In this document: positions 53,090 through 64,000 of the stretch, one piece after another | Layout of the letters: each line of letters opens with the position of its first letter | How positions within the stretch are numbered: the stretch's first letter is position 1 | Assembly (NCBI GenBank): GCA_002077045.2 | Contig: KZ111171.1 | Coordinates: forward strand, 159,816-223,815 | Reading direction: 5' to 3' | Length of the DNA stretch: 64,000 bases | Source: Rachicladosporium sp. CCFEE 5018 | Lineage: Eukaryota; Ascomycota; Dothideomycetes; Cladosporiales; Cladosporiaceae | The notes under the pieces: model-generated | What the model was told of the DNA's origin: nothing | Seen by the model: the letters and a program-made list of their open reading frames with translations, nothing else | Database searches by the model: none | Position numbers and translations under genes: made by a program

Positions 53090-53743
53090 GAATCGGATCT
53101 CCTTTGTTCAGCACTAGATCGTTATCATGCAGTAAATATTCCGATTTCAGGCAGGTGTTCATGCCCGCCAGACTCATATCGCCCGCAAATGTCCTCATCC
53201 ACGTCAGATCGGATACCGCTTGGTCCTCCGCGGCCAATGCTCTGCAGTCCAGTATGGTCGTATGCACCTTTGAGCGGAAAGCATCGGGTGTCTTTGGGGT
53301 ACTGATTGGAGTGCGACACGATTCGGAGTCTTCCGCTCGTAGTGCTACAGCCCGAATGGTGACTTCAGGCCTCCTTAGGGCCCCGTGTGAGGATTAGGGA
53401 TCACGCAAGGGCCGTCATCGAGGACGTCCGTGGAGTGTGGTGAAAGCACAAGCACATGCCGTATGAGGCGGATCAGGTTACAGCACGATCAAAATTCTTG
53501 CTCTTGTCGCTACCGTAGTTTCATCTGCAGGTCGCAGCAATGCGCCTGACCTTGCACACAATCGCACAAAACGATCTGCTCTCCCACGACGCAGGTTCCC
53601 ACGACCCATAGTCCGCTTCTAATGCTCCTCCGTAATCATCTTGGCTTCATGGGGGCTGGTGAAATTGAAGTCGTCCTACAATGGCCCTTCGTCATCACGT
53701 CAGAGAGCAAGACGTTGTACCCTCCGGATGTCGGCTGATCTGA
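53090..53743. other. Convergent spacer
   Basis: No gene between the MCL copy 2 gene and the sirtuin. Confidence 0.4.
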
Positions 53744-54802
53744 TCAAGTGCCTTGGGGTCCAGGAGTATGTGTGAGTGATATCCAGTGCCCCAGCGCCAC
53801 GTACCTCGCCACAGAATCCGCCGTATCGCGTACCACGATGTCCCAGCTATCTTGGGCCCGGAATCCAGCGGGTGGTGGCTCAGTACTGATCCACACCGTG
53901 ACGCCTTGCTTCTGCTGCCGAACCGCCCTGCAAATGTTGCGTGTGATAGTTTGCATGCCGGGTACCTTCAGCGTAGTTCCGACAACGATGATAGCATCGG
54001 GCCTTTGACGCACGTCGCTACCAGCTGCCTTTGTAATCTCGTCCTCGTCTGGACTCCGCTCACCATAAAGTGTGATCCGAGGGCGGAGTCGGCCGACACC
54101 GCGGCTGCGCTTCCCTTCGAAGCGTCGTACATTGTCAACGGCCTCGCAGCTCTTACACAAAGGGGCTTCGGGTCCAGAGATGGTATCAGGTTCCAGCTTG
54201 GTCAGCATAGCGCACATGGTACACACCATGTAGTCTAGACTGCCATGTACCTGTACAGTCTTAGCCCACTTCCCATTATGGTCTTTGCCGTAAGGTGTGC
54301 GTGTCGTGAGCGGCTCAAGAGCCCCTTCGAGGCCGTCGATGTTCTGGGTGTATAGGCGAAGCAGCCGTCCCTCATCAGCGATTTTAGCAAGCATATGGTG
54401 AAACTCTGTAGGTTTTGCGCTCCTAGCCTGACGCGACAGCTCGGCTATCATATCATGAAAACACGATGTGAGATTGTCATTGCTGTAGAGTGACACATCA
54501 AACAGGTTCTGCCCCGAGCCTTTGATCTTATGCTGCGTCTTCAATCGCTGGAACAACCCGTCCGAGGACCGAAAATCGGGTACTGTGGCCAGGTCAGCCA
54601 TTCTGTATGATCCTGAAGCCTCTGCTCGATATCACCTACGCCCAGCAGAAGTGGATATGCCTGCGCCAGCGACGACGACGATGCGCTTACTTGAGTGCAG
54701 CACGTCTGATAATCGATCCGTCCTGCTCATAGCGGTCGTGGTTGTGGGTGCGGTGCAGGAAGTTTCCATTGCCAAAGCCATGTTTAGCGCAGTGTCTTCC
54801 AT
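53744..54802 (-). CDS. Sirtuin, Hst3/Hst4-like NAD-dependent deacetylase
   Basis: Exons 54802-54640 and 54582-53744 (57-bp intron) encode 333 aa. Conserved sirtuin elements in order: VVVAGAGISTSAG then PDFRSSDGLF (NAD loop), LYTQNIDGLEG, QVHGSLDYMVC with the catalytic His, the zinc ligands CTMC and CKSC, and VVGTTLKVPGMQTI. The LRPRITLYGE segment between the zinc module and the second NAD loop resembles yeast Hst3/Hst4, whose main substrate is acetylated H3 Lys56 after S phase. All catalytic residues are present. Likely nuclear. It differs strongly from the decayed sirtuin-like gene at 20.8 kb, which resembles another subclass. Alternative ATG codons downstream (MALAMET, MSRTDR) could also serve as starts. 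Confidence 0.88.
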
Positions 54803-55828
54803 AGCGTGAGGCCAAAAGGAACAAGCGCACAACGCGACTGAGAACAGCGATTGACACTAACTGTACAGCCGCTGCGTTGTGTATCAGGCAACAGATAATC
54901 GCAGGACCTCATCGCATGCCGACACGATCGAGCGAAAGTGTGAATATATATGGACATGCGCAACATGCAATCTTGGAGGCGGAGCCTGGTTAGGCAATCG
55001 TTCGGGCGAATCATAGTACGCGAAAGGCCGTCCAGAAGTCATGCAGTCAGCATGGGGCGCGTTGTCCACACGTTGGGCAATCTATATCCAAAGGTGCTTG
55101 CATTGTGTCAATAGGGCTTAATGCACGGCCGGACCTATTGCACCCATCTGAGGAGCCTTGAACGACACACTGGACTGTGGGGAGTTCTGCGAGATCGCAC
55201 TCGAGCGTCCGTCGTAGTACCAGCCAGACGATCGCCTCGCCACAAGTTCCACGTGTCAGCTACGTGACCTAGAGGTGTCTGGCCTGCGCGGTGATTCGTT
55301 TGGCTTGTGGGAATCTGAAACAAGAGGGCCTTCGCGCACGACGCTGCGCGGGGTGTCGAGGCGTCACGTGTCAAGCGCAGCAGGGCCGGTAAGCCATCGA
55401 AGTGATGACTCGGGACAATGGTCTACGACAACTGCGTACCCCGGACAGCCCACATCTGAGCGAAGTACGGTATGCAGAAGCTCTGTCACTCTGGATGTGG
55501 CCGGCGTGAAGAACGATGGGGCTACTACTACGCCTAACCAGTGTTCTCTCCCAGCTTGCGGGTCACCACATTGAGATTCCGCGTCAGGCCCGACCGGCAA
55601 CAGCCATGCGTCGACACCAAGAAGTATGGGTTGGCTGATTACACAGGTAGATAAGATGTCCGTCGATCGTGAGACACTTGAATAGCAGCGTGCGATAACA
55701 GATGTGGTGCTTGGAGGGGGCGCCGAGAAGATGGACTAGAAGTTCAGACGACGTCGTTGAGAGTAGGGAGCAGCAATGCAATCGATCCATTGCACTCCTG
55801 GAAGCACGTGGACGTTGTCTGGGATGTT
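54803..55828. other. Intergenic stretch
   Basis: Contains the sirtuin promoter side. Frames 55275-55574 and 55364-55600 overlap on opposite strands and are not accepted. Confidence 0.4.
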
Positions 55829-56398
55829 TTATTGTAGCATGTCTTCCACTCTTTGCGTCGTCTCGAAGAGTATAGGCCCTTGCCCTTGTTCCTCCGAGCT
55901 CCAAAACTGAGGTCCTGTCGACCATGGCGTATCTATAACGATGCTGCCAGCTGAGGGGGGAAGAGCAGTCCCGTCTGTCGCCAAGACCTCCAGGGTGGGC
56001 CAGAGATTGTCGCTTCGTGTGTTTCCAGCAGCCTCAGCGCTGTCAAGTGCTGCATCACTAGGTGTCATCGTACGTGATATGGTCGGTGCACTGTCGCAGG
56101 CTGATGCAGACGCGAAAGGCTCTGGAGACAACAAGTGGACACTGGCGGGAAGTGCCCGAAAAGTCTTGTGGTAACCCTGCTCCCCCCAAGCGATACGCAC
56201 GCAACGCCGCGCCAATCGATCCTGCACATAAAAGTAGAACGGCTGCTCCGCAGTTGGAAAGTGGTAGAGGAATTCATATCGAAGCTCATGTAACCTGTGG
56301 CGGCGTTTCCATTTTTTCCGCTCATCAGAGTGAATCTCCTCGAGTTGAGCGAGACTGTCTACGCCCTGATCGAAGAGATCCCAATCGTACTTCTTCAC
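55829..56398 (-). CDS. Hypothetical protein with C-terminal W/E/GPILF motif (partial)
   Basis: 189 aa, but the start at 56398 is GTG and the same frame continues upstream with NTIKAPKFWRV, so an upstream exon is missing and the true N-terminus is unknown. The body has a basic helical part (DERKKWKRRHRLHELRYEF), FYFYVQDRLARRCVRIAW and a Ser/Thr/Pro linker, ending in DTPWSTGPQFWSSEEQGQG then GPILFE. The last 30 residues match the end of the 46438-47555 protein, so the two are related. No known domain. Confidence 0.55.
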   Translation of the reverse strand: MKKYDWDLFDQGVDSLAQLEEIHSDERKKWKRRHRLHELRYEFLYHFPTAEQPFYFYVQDRLARRCVRIAWGEQGYHKTFRALPASVHLLSPEPFASASACDSAPTISRTMTPSDAALDSAEAAGNTRSDNLWPTLEVLATDGTALPPSAGSIVIDTPWSTGPQFWSSEEQGQGPILFETTQRVEDMLQ

Positions 56399-56618
56399 TC
56401 TCCAGAACTTTGGCGCCTTGATCGTGTTGTGCCTGAGGGGCCCGCACCTAGCTGAGCAACATCAGATACAGCTTAGTATATCGACACAAGCTTGACGTAC
56501 GGCAAAGCAATTTCAGTTCGCGTTGCCTGGCGCGATGTCAGTAAGGACTAGTGGCTACCACACGTATGAAAGACTGGACGTTACCGTGACCTGTTCAGAT
56601 ACAGACTTTTGAGCGTAC
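56399..56618. other. Short divergent spacer
   Basis: Probably contains the missing first exon or promoter of the previous gene. Confidence 0.35.
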
Positions 56619-57032
56619 ATGCCTCATGGACAGCTGTACAGTCTTGGTCGATGTCGCATGGAACCTCGAATAATGTGTGATCGCAAGCGAAGATCGTCTC
56701 AACGATCTTGTGCCTCCTCCTCGCACGTATATGTTGATGAGATTGCCCAGGGTCCTTTTGGTCGGTGCACGAAGATCCGTCTAGGTGGCAGAGTTCGATA
56801 CCTCGAAGTCGCTGCATGCTGTGAAACTTGTGATCGCGAGTGCTGCAGGAAGAAGGCGAACCGTCCGCGAGGTAACCCAGATACAAGGCCGTGCCCAGTG
56901 GCGGAGTGCCAGCGTGCCCACGTCCTCACGCTAGCCCGAGTGGTGAAGACCGGGACTCAAGCGGCAATGAGCACACCCATGTCATGCAGGTGGGCTCAGG
57001 CTACATGTGCCAATCAGACTAGCGCCATCTGA
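56619..57032 (+). CDS. Small Cys-rich protein (tentative)
   Basis: 137 aa. The strongest part is IMCDRKRRSSQRSC, then FGRCTKIRLGGRVRYLEVA and CCETCDRECCRKKANR, a dense cysteine cluster that could be a third zinc-binding type protein in this neighbourhood, though it lacks the MCL-CKHT start of the other two. The antisense frame 56581-56886 also contains a CDHTLFEVPCD stretch, so the coding strand is not certain. Confidence 0.4.
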   Translation: MPHGQLYSLGRCRMEPRIMCDRKRRSSQRSCASSSHVYVDEIAQGPFGRCTKIRLGGRVRYLEVAACCETCDRECCRKKANRPRGNPDTRPCPVAECQRAHVLTLARVVKTGTQAAMSTPMSCRWAQATCANQTSAI

Positions 57033-57111
57033 CGGCACGGTGGTGCGCTCTCCACATAGTACATTCCATGTTGTCCGAGGATACCCTCGCTCCCGCCGCG
57101 CTCGCAGTAGG

Positions 57112-58433
57112 ATGCAGTCCAGCAAATCTCGCCGCTGGGCAATGATCTCGGCTCTCCCTTGGAAAGGAGTTGTAATCCGAGTCATATTCACGTCCGTCCT
57201 GCCATCACAGTCGATTGATGGACTTCTCTATGAAACGCTGTTGCATGTCTTAGCCGTGGACGGGGCCTCAATTTCCGGTACAACGCAACAGCTCGTTGCA
57301 CAACATGCTTCAAGCATGATCCGCACCGTACCGCAGCTCGGTACTCGACGCTTTGCTTCGCGAGAAGTGTACGTACACATGCGTGGAGTTCGGATCATTC
57401 TGATCGTTACTTACTTATCACCGCAGCACGCTTGTTCAATCCTTCAACAATGCTAGGATTCCAACGGAGTACTTCCTAGGACTGGCCAACAGCGCAGCAT
57501 CGTCAAATCCAAACAGCGTACAGCGTGGTTCGAGACCATCGTCAGACAGACTTGCGATGCTTCTAGCGCGATCCATCGCGGCTGGCATCGATCAGCTTGT
57601 CATGGACGCATCGTTTCCAGAGTCCGAGACATCGCGACAAGATACACGCAGAAGACCGACCTTAGGCCGCGATGAAATAGGGCGCTGCTGGGTTACGCTG
57701 GTTCACCATCGGTTTTGCAAGAGGATGGGCGTGAGAACATCGAGACCAGAGCAATCCGGTGCAAAGCACAGTTACGATATGAGTCACAAGGTTGGTTTGG
57801 TAACTATACGACTGATCCAGCGTTTGGAAAGGGATAGACAATCTTACCTCGTCCCGGCTGCCATTGCTGGTAAGTCGAGGCTGGAATGGCACTCGCAGCA
57901 ACATGGAATGTGGGCTAATGTTGTCTCAGCATCGACCTTTGCCGACGTTGGATTTCCTCGAGAAGCTGTACGCAAAGCCAGATTCGGAGAACTCGAAGAT
58001 GCAACGGCGGCTGTGCCAAAGCTACTCGCAGGATATCGAGAGCGATTGGCTGCAATCGATGATCGTCATGCGATGGATCCCGTAGCGCATGTCCAGAGTA
58101 GCACTATCTCGTAAGTATGTAAGTGAAGTCGAATCGTCCACCGCTGACAGTGGCAGTATCGAGGATGCACGCTCACTGCTAGGTTTCGACAGACTCTGCC
58201 AATCGCCTGAGCCACTGCATCCATCAGTCCCACATGACGACATTCCCCTACCTGACACCACGCCTGCAGCAAGCGAAGCATTCGATCGTCTCGCTTTGCA
58301 CATGAGGTGCGACCTTGAGTCTTTCCTTCAGCAATACGCTCGTGCTACGGAGCAGGCCGCTCTTGATCTAGCGGACGATATTCTCGACGCTAGCTTCACT
58401 CGCGATCTGGCTCGCGATATTGGATCATTATAG
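57112..58433 (+). CDS. Hypothetical multi-exon protein
   Basis: Model assembled by hand. Exon pieces with consistent junctions: SREV (57368) to TLVQSFNNARIPTEYFLGL (57427); AAIA (about 57870) to STFADVGFPREAVRK (57929); STIS (58111) to GSIEDARSLLGFDRL (58157), the last two introns having GTAAGT donors and GCTAATG and CTGAC branch sites. The text between 57620 and 57800 is unresolved. The C-terminal part, from RSLLGFDRL to LARDIGSL, is acidic and helical. Start shown at ATG 57112 is a guess. No domain recognised. The last 38 bp overlap, on the opposite strand, the end of the 58396-58961 gene. Confidence 0.5.
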
Positions 58434-58961
58434 CCAGGCCACCGGCGCCCAAACCGCGTCGACAGAGACAATCCCCACGCCAGATCAGGGCGTCTCCTAT
58501 AGACAGCTCTATAGAAGTTTCAGTCCAGGTGTTACTGACATCACGTCTGAGAAGCACCGGTAGGCCGTTCGACGTCTTTAGGGCTTCAAGCGCAACCAGA
58601 ACGTAAATCGTGGCTGGATCGCCCGAGAGTCGGGGTCTGCCATCACCAAGGCGCAGTCGACAGACCTTAGAGCTAATTGGTAAACGCGTTCGTAGGATAT
58701 CCCGGAAGCCGGTCGTCACAGTCTAGGTAGTCAGCTAAAGCGTTGACGGTCAAGCAAGGTGTTATCATCTACCGTATTGATCCACGATGCTAGTTCCGCA
58801 GCTCGACCTCGCAACCCGATGGGCTCTGCGCACATACCTTGGACGTCACAACGTAAGGCTTCGCATAGCTGGGACGGAGCAGCCCCTGGCAGAATCGCCC
58901 ACGGCGAGGAAGGTGATGACATTTCGCTTGAGGTAGACATATCACAGTGCCCACGCCACAT
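58396..58961 (-). CDS. Hypothetical protein with 2OG-oxygenase-like C-terminal strand pair
   Basis: Exons 58961-58773 and 58722-58396 (50-bp intron, GTAGAT donor, GCTGAC branch) give 171 aa. The last 60 residues (IYVLVALEALKTSNGLPVLL, then SIELSIGDALIWRGDCLCRR, GAGGLAIMIQY) follow the order seen in the distal strands of double-stranded beta-helix oxygenases and cupins: a GDAlxW-type strand, a Cys/His-like turn, then an R-x-x-G-x-G-G strand. A metal-binding His is not evident, so activity is unlikely. Start could also be ATG 58940. Overlaps by 38 bp the convergent gene at its 3' end. Confidence 0.55.
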
Positions 58962-60569
58962 GCCTCAGGTCATGCAACAGCGCAGTAGTTACGCGCCAAG
59001 CTTCCGGGAACTTCAAGTGCCCGTCAACCTTTTGCTGACCACCGGAGCGCGCTGTTATAGTTAATGACAGTGTTTATAATCATATTCTATTGACTCTGCG
59101 AATGCTGAGACTTTTCCTTCATCCAAGGTCCTCTCCAACTCTTTCTGCATCTCAACAGCACAAGACGAGCCGCGAGACACCTCCTACAACGCGGACGAGA
59201 TGTGGTGTGGCGATGGAATTGACGTCTGGTGACCCCAGGTTTGTGCGACGGAGTTCGTTGCCCGTCGCAACTGCCGCCCTCGTATTCGATACAAGCACTC
59301 CGGACGACCTTCTTCAGACGACAAACAACACCCTCTGGTGAGGCCAAGTACTTGTACAGTGAATGGAGATGAATCAACGTTGTCGACGCCGTCGAGGCGC
59401 ATTCGGATGCTAGATCTCTTTGACACGACACGCTAGCCAAACATGGGGCGCTCGTCATTATCAAGTAGATCTGCAGAGGTTCGGGAAGGTGCTTCTTCCG
59501 TAAGGGACGCATCTGTCGCATGAGTTGTGCTTGATGGTGGGTCGGTAATCTTGAGCATTCAAGTCTTCATGCAGCTGGGTCATCGTTACCACTGCGTCGA
59601 CTTTCGAAGCCCAATAAGAGCGCTGAGAGCTTGGTACTCTTTGAAATGGCGCACAAGCACGCTATGCCGCACTTGGCATTTACAGGACTACAGAATGCTC
59701 GTATCCATGTATCCTTCATGACCATTCTTCTTCCCTAGCTTTGATGGAAATCTTTGAACCCATGGGTATGATCCCACTCACCAGTTTTGGTTCTGCACTA
59801 CTCGACTGGACATCTATCCGCAAGCATGCCAGATGTACCTCCATGCTCTAGTCATACTGGCGCGGGAATTAGTTTCGTGTAGCTTTGCAGCTTCACCGGC
59901 AGTGAAGTCCATACTTACTTCAATCCCACGCGCACTGGAGTACTACGCTGTCTGGCCTCATTCGCACTGCCTTTGGATATACAAGGGTTCTGTACTTGCA
60001 TTGGCGCATTGGACAGTCGAAGGACAGTTCGAAACGGAGAGGATGACGAGCACGCGGCACAGGGAGGGCAAGTGGAGAGGGAACTGGAATCACACATCAG
60101 ACGCGCTGGCATTTGATCAAGACCTCAATCCGAACATCCTGGCGCCGCAATCTGTGTGTCGCGCTTTTCAGCCCTCTTAGGTCTGCATCGAGCGGCGTGG
60201 ATCGCTACTTGCGCTATGCACGCACCTTGTCCAGTATATATGCTTGTACCCTCTACATGAGGTCGCATTCAAGTACGGGTATGCATGGAACGATACCAGA
60301 GCCAAGTAACGTTTCAATCCACGTGGATGGACATGTAGCATGAAGCAGGCTCCCAGTGATATAACACGATGAGCCACGACCGACTTTGGACTTAGGATTC
60401 AGCATACCAGTAGAGTGAGAGGGGCAACGCCTCGTATTGTCATGAACGGCGGATGCTTAGCATGATCAGTCCTAAGTGAGCAGTGGGAAGGTTGGAGCGC
60501 GCAAACGGCGCGTCTCTCTATGTGATGAGAAGAATGCAGCTGAAGTCCGAGCCATTCGAATTACATTGC
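58962..60569. other. Stretch without a supported gene
   Basis: 1.6 kb. A plus frame 59833-60180 (115 aa, LEYYAVWPHSHCLWIYKG) is the best candidate but has no homologue recognised or start support. Minus-strand 59087-59521 is Arg/Ser-rich and rejected. Confidence 0.4.
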
Positions 60570-62371
60570 TTAGCCTACGACATCCTTGCTCGGATCCCTA
60601 TACAATTTTCGGCCAATCGCAACGTAGTATATCCCTGCGAACAGCGTGGTGACAATGAAGATGAATGGTCCCCAGTTGAGAGACGTAGCGTCGATCTCAG
60701 GCGCGGGTGGAAATGCCAAGAAGACTATCAGGAGTGGATCGTAACAGAGACCGACAACGTTGGCGACGGGTCCGTATCGGCCAAGGTTGAATCGCGCAAT
60801 CTCTGGGTGATAATTGCCGGTAAGCCGTGCCCAAAGAGCGCAGGCGTGGGTGAGGGCGTATGAAGCATTGAGGGCGATGAGCTGGCCTGAAATGATCGCG
60901 TTGAATGCGATGGTGGAACCAAAATTGATACATGTCAGGGCAGCAGTAATGAAGCAGGTGACGTAGACCGAGTTCCGAGGTGGATGAGTTGACTTCGTGA
61001 CCTATGGTGTGACGGTACATCAGCGTTCCCTGGCTTGACATACATGAAGATATCATCACTGACCTTGGCAAGCCATTTAGAACCCGGCAGTCCACCGTCG
61101 CGAGCGAAAGCAGCCATCTCCCGGGAAGCGGCAGCGTTGCAGCCCGTACAGCCGGCAAAAGCTATTAGTACGATAATCGCTGTGATCGCCTGCGCCCATC
61201 TCTGGCCTGCTTGCTGAAGAGCATAGATGAAGGGGAAACCGGTCGAGCTGTCCAGTGCGGCACCAACGTCCGGTATACTCCACATGGTCAGGGTGACGAC
61301 GACGAAAGCAACCGCAGCATTACCACAGTAGCTCCAAACGATTGCGAGTGGGACGGCCCGCCCGGCATTGGTAACTTCTTCCGCCATATGTGCCGCTGCA
61401 TCAAAAGCTGGAAGGGCTCATGTCAGGCTCGTTCACTCGGACTAAGATGCTCCTTCCACTTACATGTCAATGCATATACATTACCAATTTGACCGACAAG
61501 GACAGCGATCCCAAGGTTGCTCCAGCCTGAACCAGTGAAGTTTGTTACGGTTTCGGAGAAGGGAGGATGTGGTGCTAGACCAGCAAGGCAGCCGGCAACA
61601 GGCAGCCAGCCGATGAACAAGACGACCATTGCGATCATCTGAATGTAGATCAAGGGCTTCGTAGACGTCGCATTGATGGCCAGTATGAGCAGGACTAGCG
61701 CAAACACGCACAGGTTGTTCTGCCACGGTGTTGGAACATAGTCTGGGTAGAAGAGTGCGGCGAGCGAAGGTATGAAGCTGCCGGCAAGGAACGTGGCTCC
61801 CGCGGCAGTGCTTTGCCAGGCGATCGTTGACCACCATCCAGTAAGATAGCTCAACGGCTTCTTGTATCGCGGAGCGAACTCGGAAACCCAGTGGTACTGT
61901 CCGCCGTTGATAGGAGCGATAGATGTGTACTCGGCAATCGAGAACACGTTACTTAGTGCGAAGATCGCAGTGAAGATGAAGGACCAAAAGATTCCAGCAG
62001 TTCCACCATTCAAGAGTCCAGGCGTAAGAGATCTGCGTTGCGTGAGTATGACTTGCTCAAGGTATCACCTATCAGCTTGAACGTACGCAAGAGATACTTG
62101 CCAGCTTGCCTGTATAGAGGCGCTGGTAGCGAAGATGGTCCTTCCACGATGCACACGCTAGTCCGTATCAGCCACATCTTAGGGCCTGTGATGAAGAGAG
62201 CCATCTGACCTTGTACTGCGATAACTTGCCCATGCGGCGTATCTCCCTCTCGTCCCGCTCATGGATGCCACTATCGCCTTGGGTGCTATTACCTCGCTGG
62301 ATATCCCTCACGTGTGAGTTGTAGCTCATCTCGACCTCCTCGCTCGCGGGCAGTTTCGTTCTTGAGGCCAT
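60570..62371 (-). CDS. Second amino acid/choline-type permease (APC superfamily)
   Basis: Five exons, 62371-62210, 62157-62087, 62032-61464, 61407-61064, 61001-60570; all phases agree and give 525 aa. Family marks: a polar N-terminus with GIHERDEREIRRMGK, TM1 FATSASIQASWQVSLASL, then LLNGGTAGIFWSF, APINGGQYHWVSEF, and EMAAFARDGGLPGS in the later cytosolic loop, with about 12 spans. It is related to the 32428-34453 permease but with a different intron set and low identity, so an ancient relative rather than a recent copy. Plasma-membrane uptake of amino acids, GABA or choline is expected. A donor at 61040 giving a 38-bp intron was rejected in favour of GTCAGT, which restores WLAKVTK. Confidence 0.85.
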
Positions 62372-63299
62372 CCTCGCGACTTGATAGCTGCAACAGAGAG
62401 GACCAGGAATGGAGCACAAGTTGCTTGCCAAGTTCGAGAGGACGACACAAATGCGAGACGGCAGTGATCGAGCGCAAAGAGACGAAACGAACCTTGCCAG
62501 AGCTCACAATCAACAAAAGAAAGTGGAGGGAATGAAGCGTGGAGGAGATGACGGCGTCGTGTGGCAGATACAGTACCTCAACAGCTCTAGTGAACGTGCG
62601 CGCGCATTCGAAATCCGCCTAGATCTTGGCTCTGATCGACCCATGCTGCCATGCATCAATAGTGCAATGAATCACAGACCACACGGCACGTCGAGAGTAT
62701 GTCTGCTATCAGGCTGAGGAGCTAAGTTGTGCAGAAGCCCATATCGGTGAGATTGGCTTTGCTTCCCCGAAGACTAGAGACGCCGCCACGGGCCTTAGCT
62801 TCTCGGAAGAGAGATAACGGCATCCGGACCCTTAGCAGAAAGACCCTAGCGCAGGAGCCGATCGCCGCGATGATTGCTCTAAACTTAAATAGGCAACCGG
62901 CGAATCGAACCTGCGAGATCGTCTTGTGCTACCGTTATCGCGCAGTTTAGCTCCTCGGCAGATATGAGCAACGATCGACGTTAATTGCTCTTCTTGTGAC
63001 TGAACAGATATCTTGCATGAAGTTGCATCAAGTCTAGCCCTCGCCACTTTCGATGTGCCGCACCTTGGTCAGCGTAATGATTAGGAGCATGCGGCACAGT
63101 TTGAGGCTCAGCGAAACACCTTGCACATGGCTCGCACCGTATTGTGCTCGGCCGATGCCCATGTCATCTAGCAGTTCTCTCTGCCTCTTTCGCCAGCCTA
63201 ACAAGATTGGTGTTGAGTGCGATCGTGTGTTGCATCATCACTCTCCTCCAAACTGTTTAGCCAAGTCACAACCAAAGCTCCTCCCATGAGGTAAACACC
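62372..63299. other. Divergent promoter region with a degenerate tRNA-like segment
   Basis: No gene. On the minus strand around 62893-62958 a B-box-like GGTTCGATTCG and a D-arm-like GATAACGGTAGCA resemble a tRNA, but the acceptor and T-arm do not pair, so it is at most a relic. Confidence 0.35.
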
Positions 63300-64000
63300 A
63301 TGAATCGAACGGCGATCACACTAGCCATAGTATCCGCTATCTTTTTCACTACACAGGCCGTGGCAGTTGCTGCTCGGTGTTATCACCGCATACAAGCAAA
63401 CAAATATGCAGCAAAGGATCTGGTAGGCGCAATGTCCTGTACAATCCAAGCTGCTCGCTGACTAGTGCGCTAGAGAGTAGGAGCGGTGGGTTGGGCTCTT
63501 GACGACTACATCATCTTCGTCGCATACGTAGGTCTTGGAGGAAAGCAGCCTGTTACTGTTTCACTCTGACTGAAGGACTGCATTCTAGACATTAGCTATC
63601 GCAAACTGGATGCTCTTCATATGGGCTGGCTTCCAAGGCCTTGGAACCGACAATGTCCTCGAGCATGAGAGTTTGGTTCAAACGGTAAGCCGATAGCCTC
63701 ACATATCACCACTCATCTCAGCTATCTCAGCTAACGTAGCTAGCTCCTCCTAGCCTTGCAGACTCTTCTGATCATCTCAAATTTCCTCGCAAAGAGCTCG
63801 TTCGCATTACTTCTTGCAAGGATCGCCACGACGCAATCAGCTATCGAGCTCCTCTCCAGATCGCTATGCGCGCTCATGGCAGTCCTCGGTGTAGTTGCGG
63901 CGCTAGTGGTCATCGTTCCGTGCTGGCCACAAGCCAGAAGCGCGTCGTGTCTTCATGACGTGAGTGCCCTCCTCTGTTGCCTGCGGACAACCTTGCTGAT
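63300..64000 (+). CDS. Rhodopsin-domain (PTH11-like) membrane protein, truncated by the window end
   Basis: Exons 63300-63422, 63474-63527, 63589-63684 and 63744-63959 are consistent in phase; a GTGAGT donor at 63960 begins the next intron, and the rest lies beyond the window. The visible product begins MNRTAITLAIVSAIFFTTQA, has the family signature RCYHR, then VGAVGWALDDYIIFVAY (the W-x-x-DDY motif), GFQGLGTDN and two spans (LLLALQTLLIISNFLAKSS, LCALMAVLGVVAALVVIV). Same family as the 35640-37055 gene, but only distantly similar. Likely a plasma-membrane receptor-like protein. Intron 1 carries a CTGAC branch site. Confidence 0.75.

Noticed and set aside
61027..61064. 38-bp intron with donor GTCAAG in the second permease
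   Set aside because: A GTCAGT donor farther upstream gives a 62-bp intron and restores the conserved WLAKVTK text.
62893..62958. tRNA-like segment with a B-box on the minus strand
   Set aside because: Acceptor and T-stem do not pair, so no cloverleaf can be drawn.
1..64000. CRISPR arrays, transposases, reverse transcriptases, polyketide or peptide synthetases
   Set aside because: None seen in any frame; repeats found are two-copy tandem duplications only.

Overview
The window is nuclear DNA of a filamentous ascomycete, most likely a Dothideomycete close to the Mycosphaerella group. Reasons: many short introns (about 38-90 bp) with GTAAGT-like donors and CTGAC/CTAAC branch sites, a Zn2Cys6 regulator, fungal-only families (PTH11/rhodopsin-type membrane proteins, amino acid/choline permeases, small secreted Cys-rich proteins), and fungal versions of core eukaryotic genes. 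The class-level placement is an inference from gene families, not a database result. Exon coordinates were derived by hand; those with phase-consistent junctions are listed.

Layout. 0.08-14.0 kb is gene-dense and largely conserved: DJ-1/PfpI protein, LigE-type GST-like protein, an orphan ORF, a six-exon Zn2Cys6 regulator, molybdopterin synthase large subunit (cnxH/MOCS2B), Elongator subunit Elp6 and Mediator subunit Med12. 14-32 kb is sparse and accessory: a tRNA-Glu-like sequence with a ruined acceptor stem, two tandem six-cysteine secreted paralogues, lineage-specific hypotheticals, a decaying sirtuin-like gene, a nucleotidyltransferase-fold candidate, an FHA+kinase protein, and a third secreted protein behind a 146-bp tandem repeat. 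32-37 kb holds an eight-exon amino acid/choline-type permease and a six-exon rhodopsin-domain (PTH11-like) protein. 37-59 kb is a run of mostly unrecognised genes: a large JmjC/cupin-like protein, Q/S-rich proteins, two small Cys-rich 'MCL' paralogues, two proteins sharing a C-terminal aromatic/acidic motif, an intact Hst3/Hst4-like sirtuin and a short protein with a 2OG-oxygenase-like tail. 60.5-64 kb carries a second permease and the start of a second rhodopsin-domain gene cut by the window end.

How the genes fit together. The left end encodes basal functions (Moco synthesis, tRNA wobble modification, Pol II Mediator kinase module). The right three quarters look like lineage-specific sequence: duplicated families in tandem or inverted order, decayed copies, tandem DNA repeats, secreted candidates with TATA boxes, and membrane receptors/transporters. 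No transposase, reverse transcriptase, CRISPR array or secondary-metabolite backbone gene was seen.
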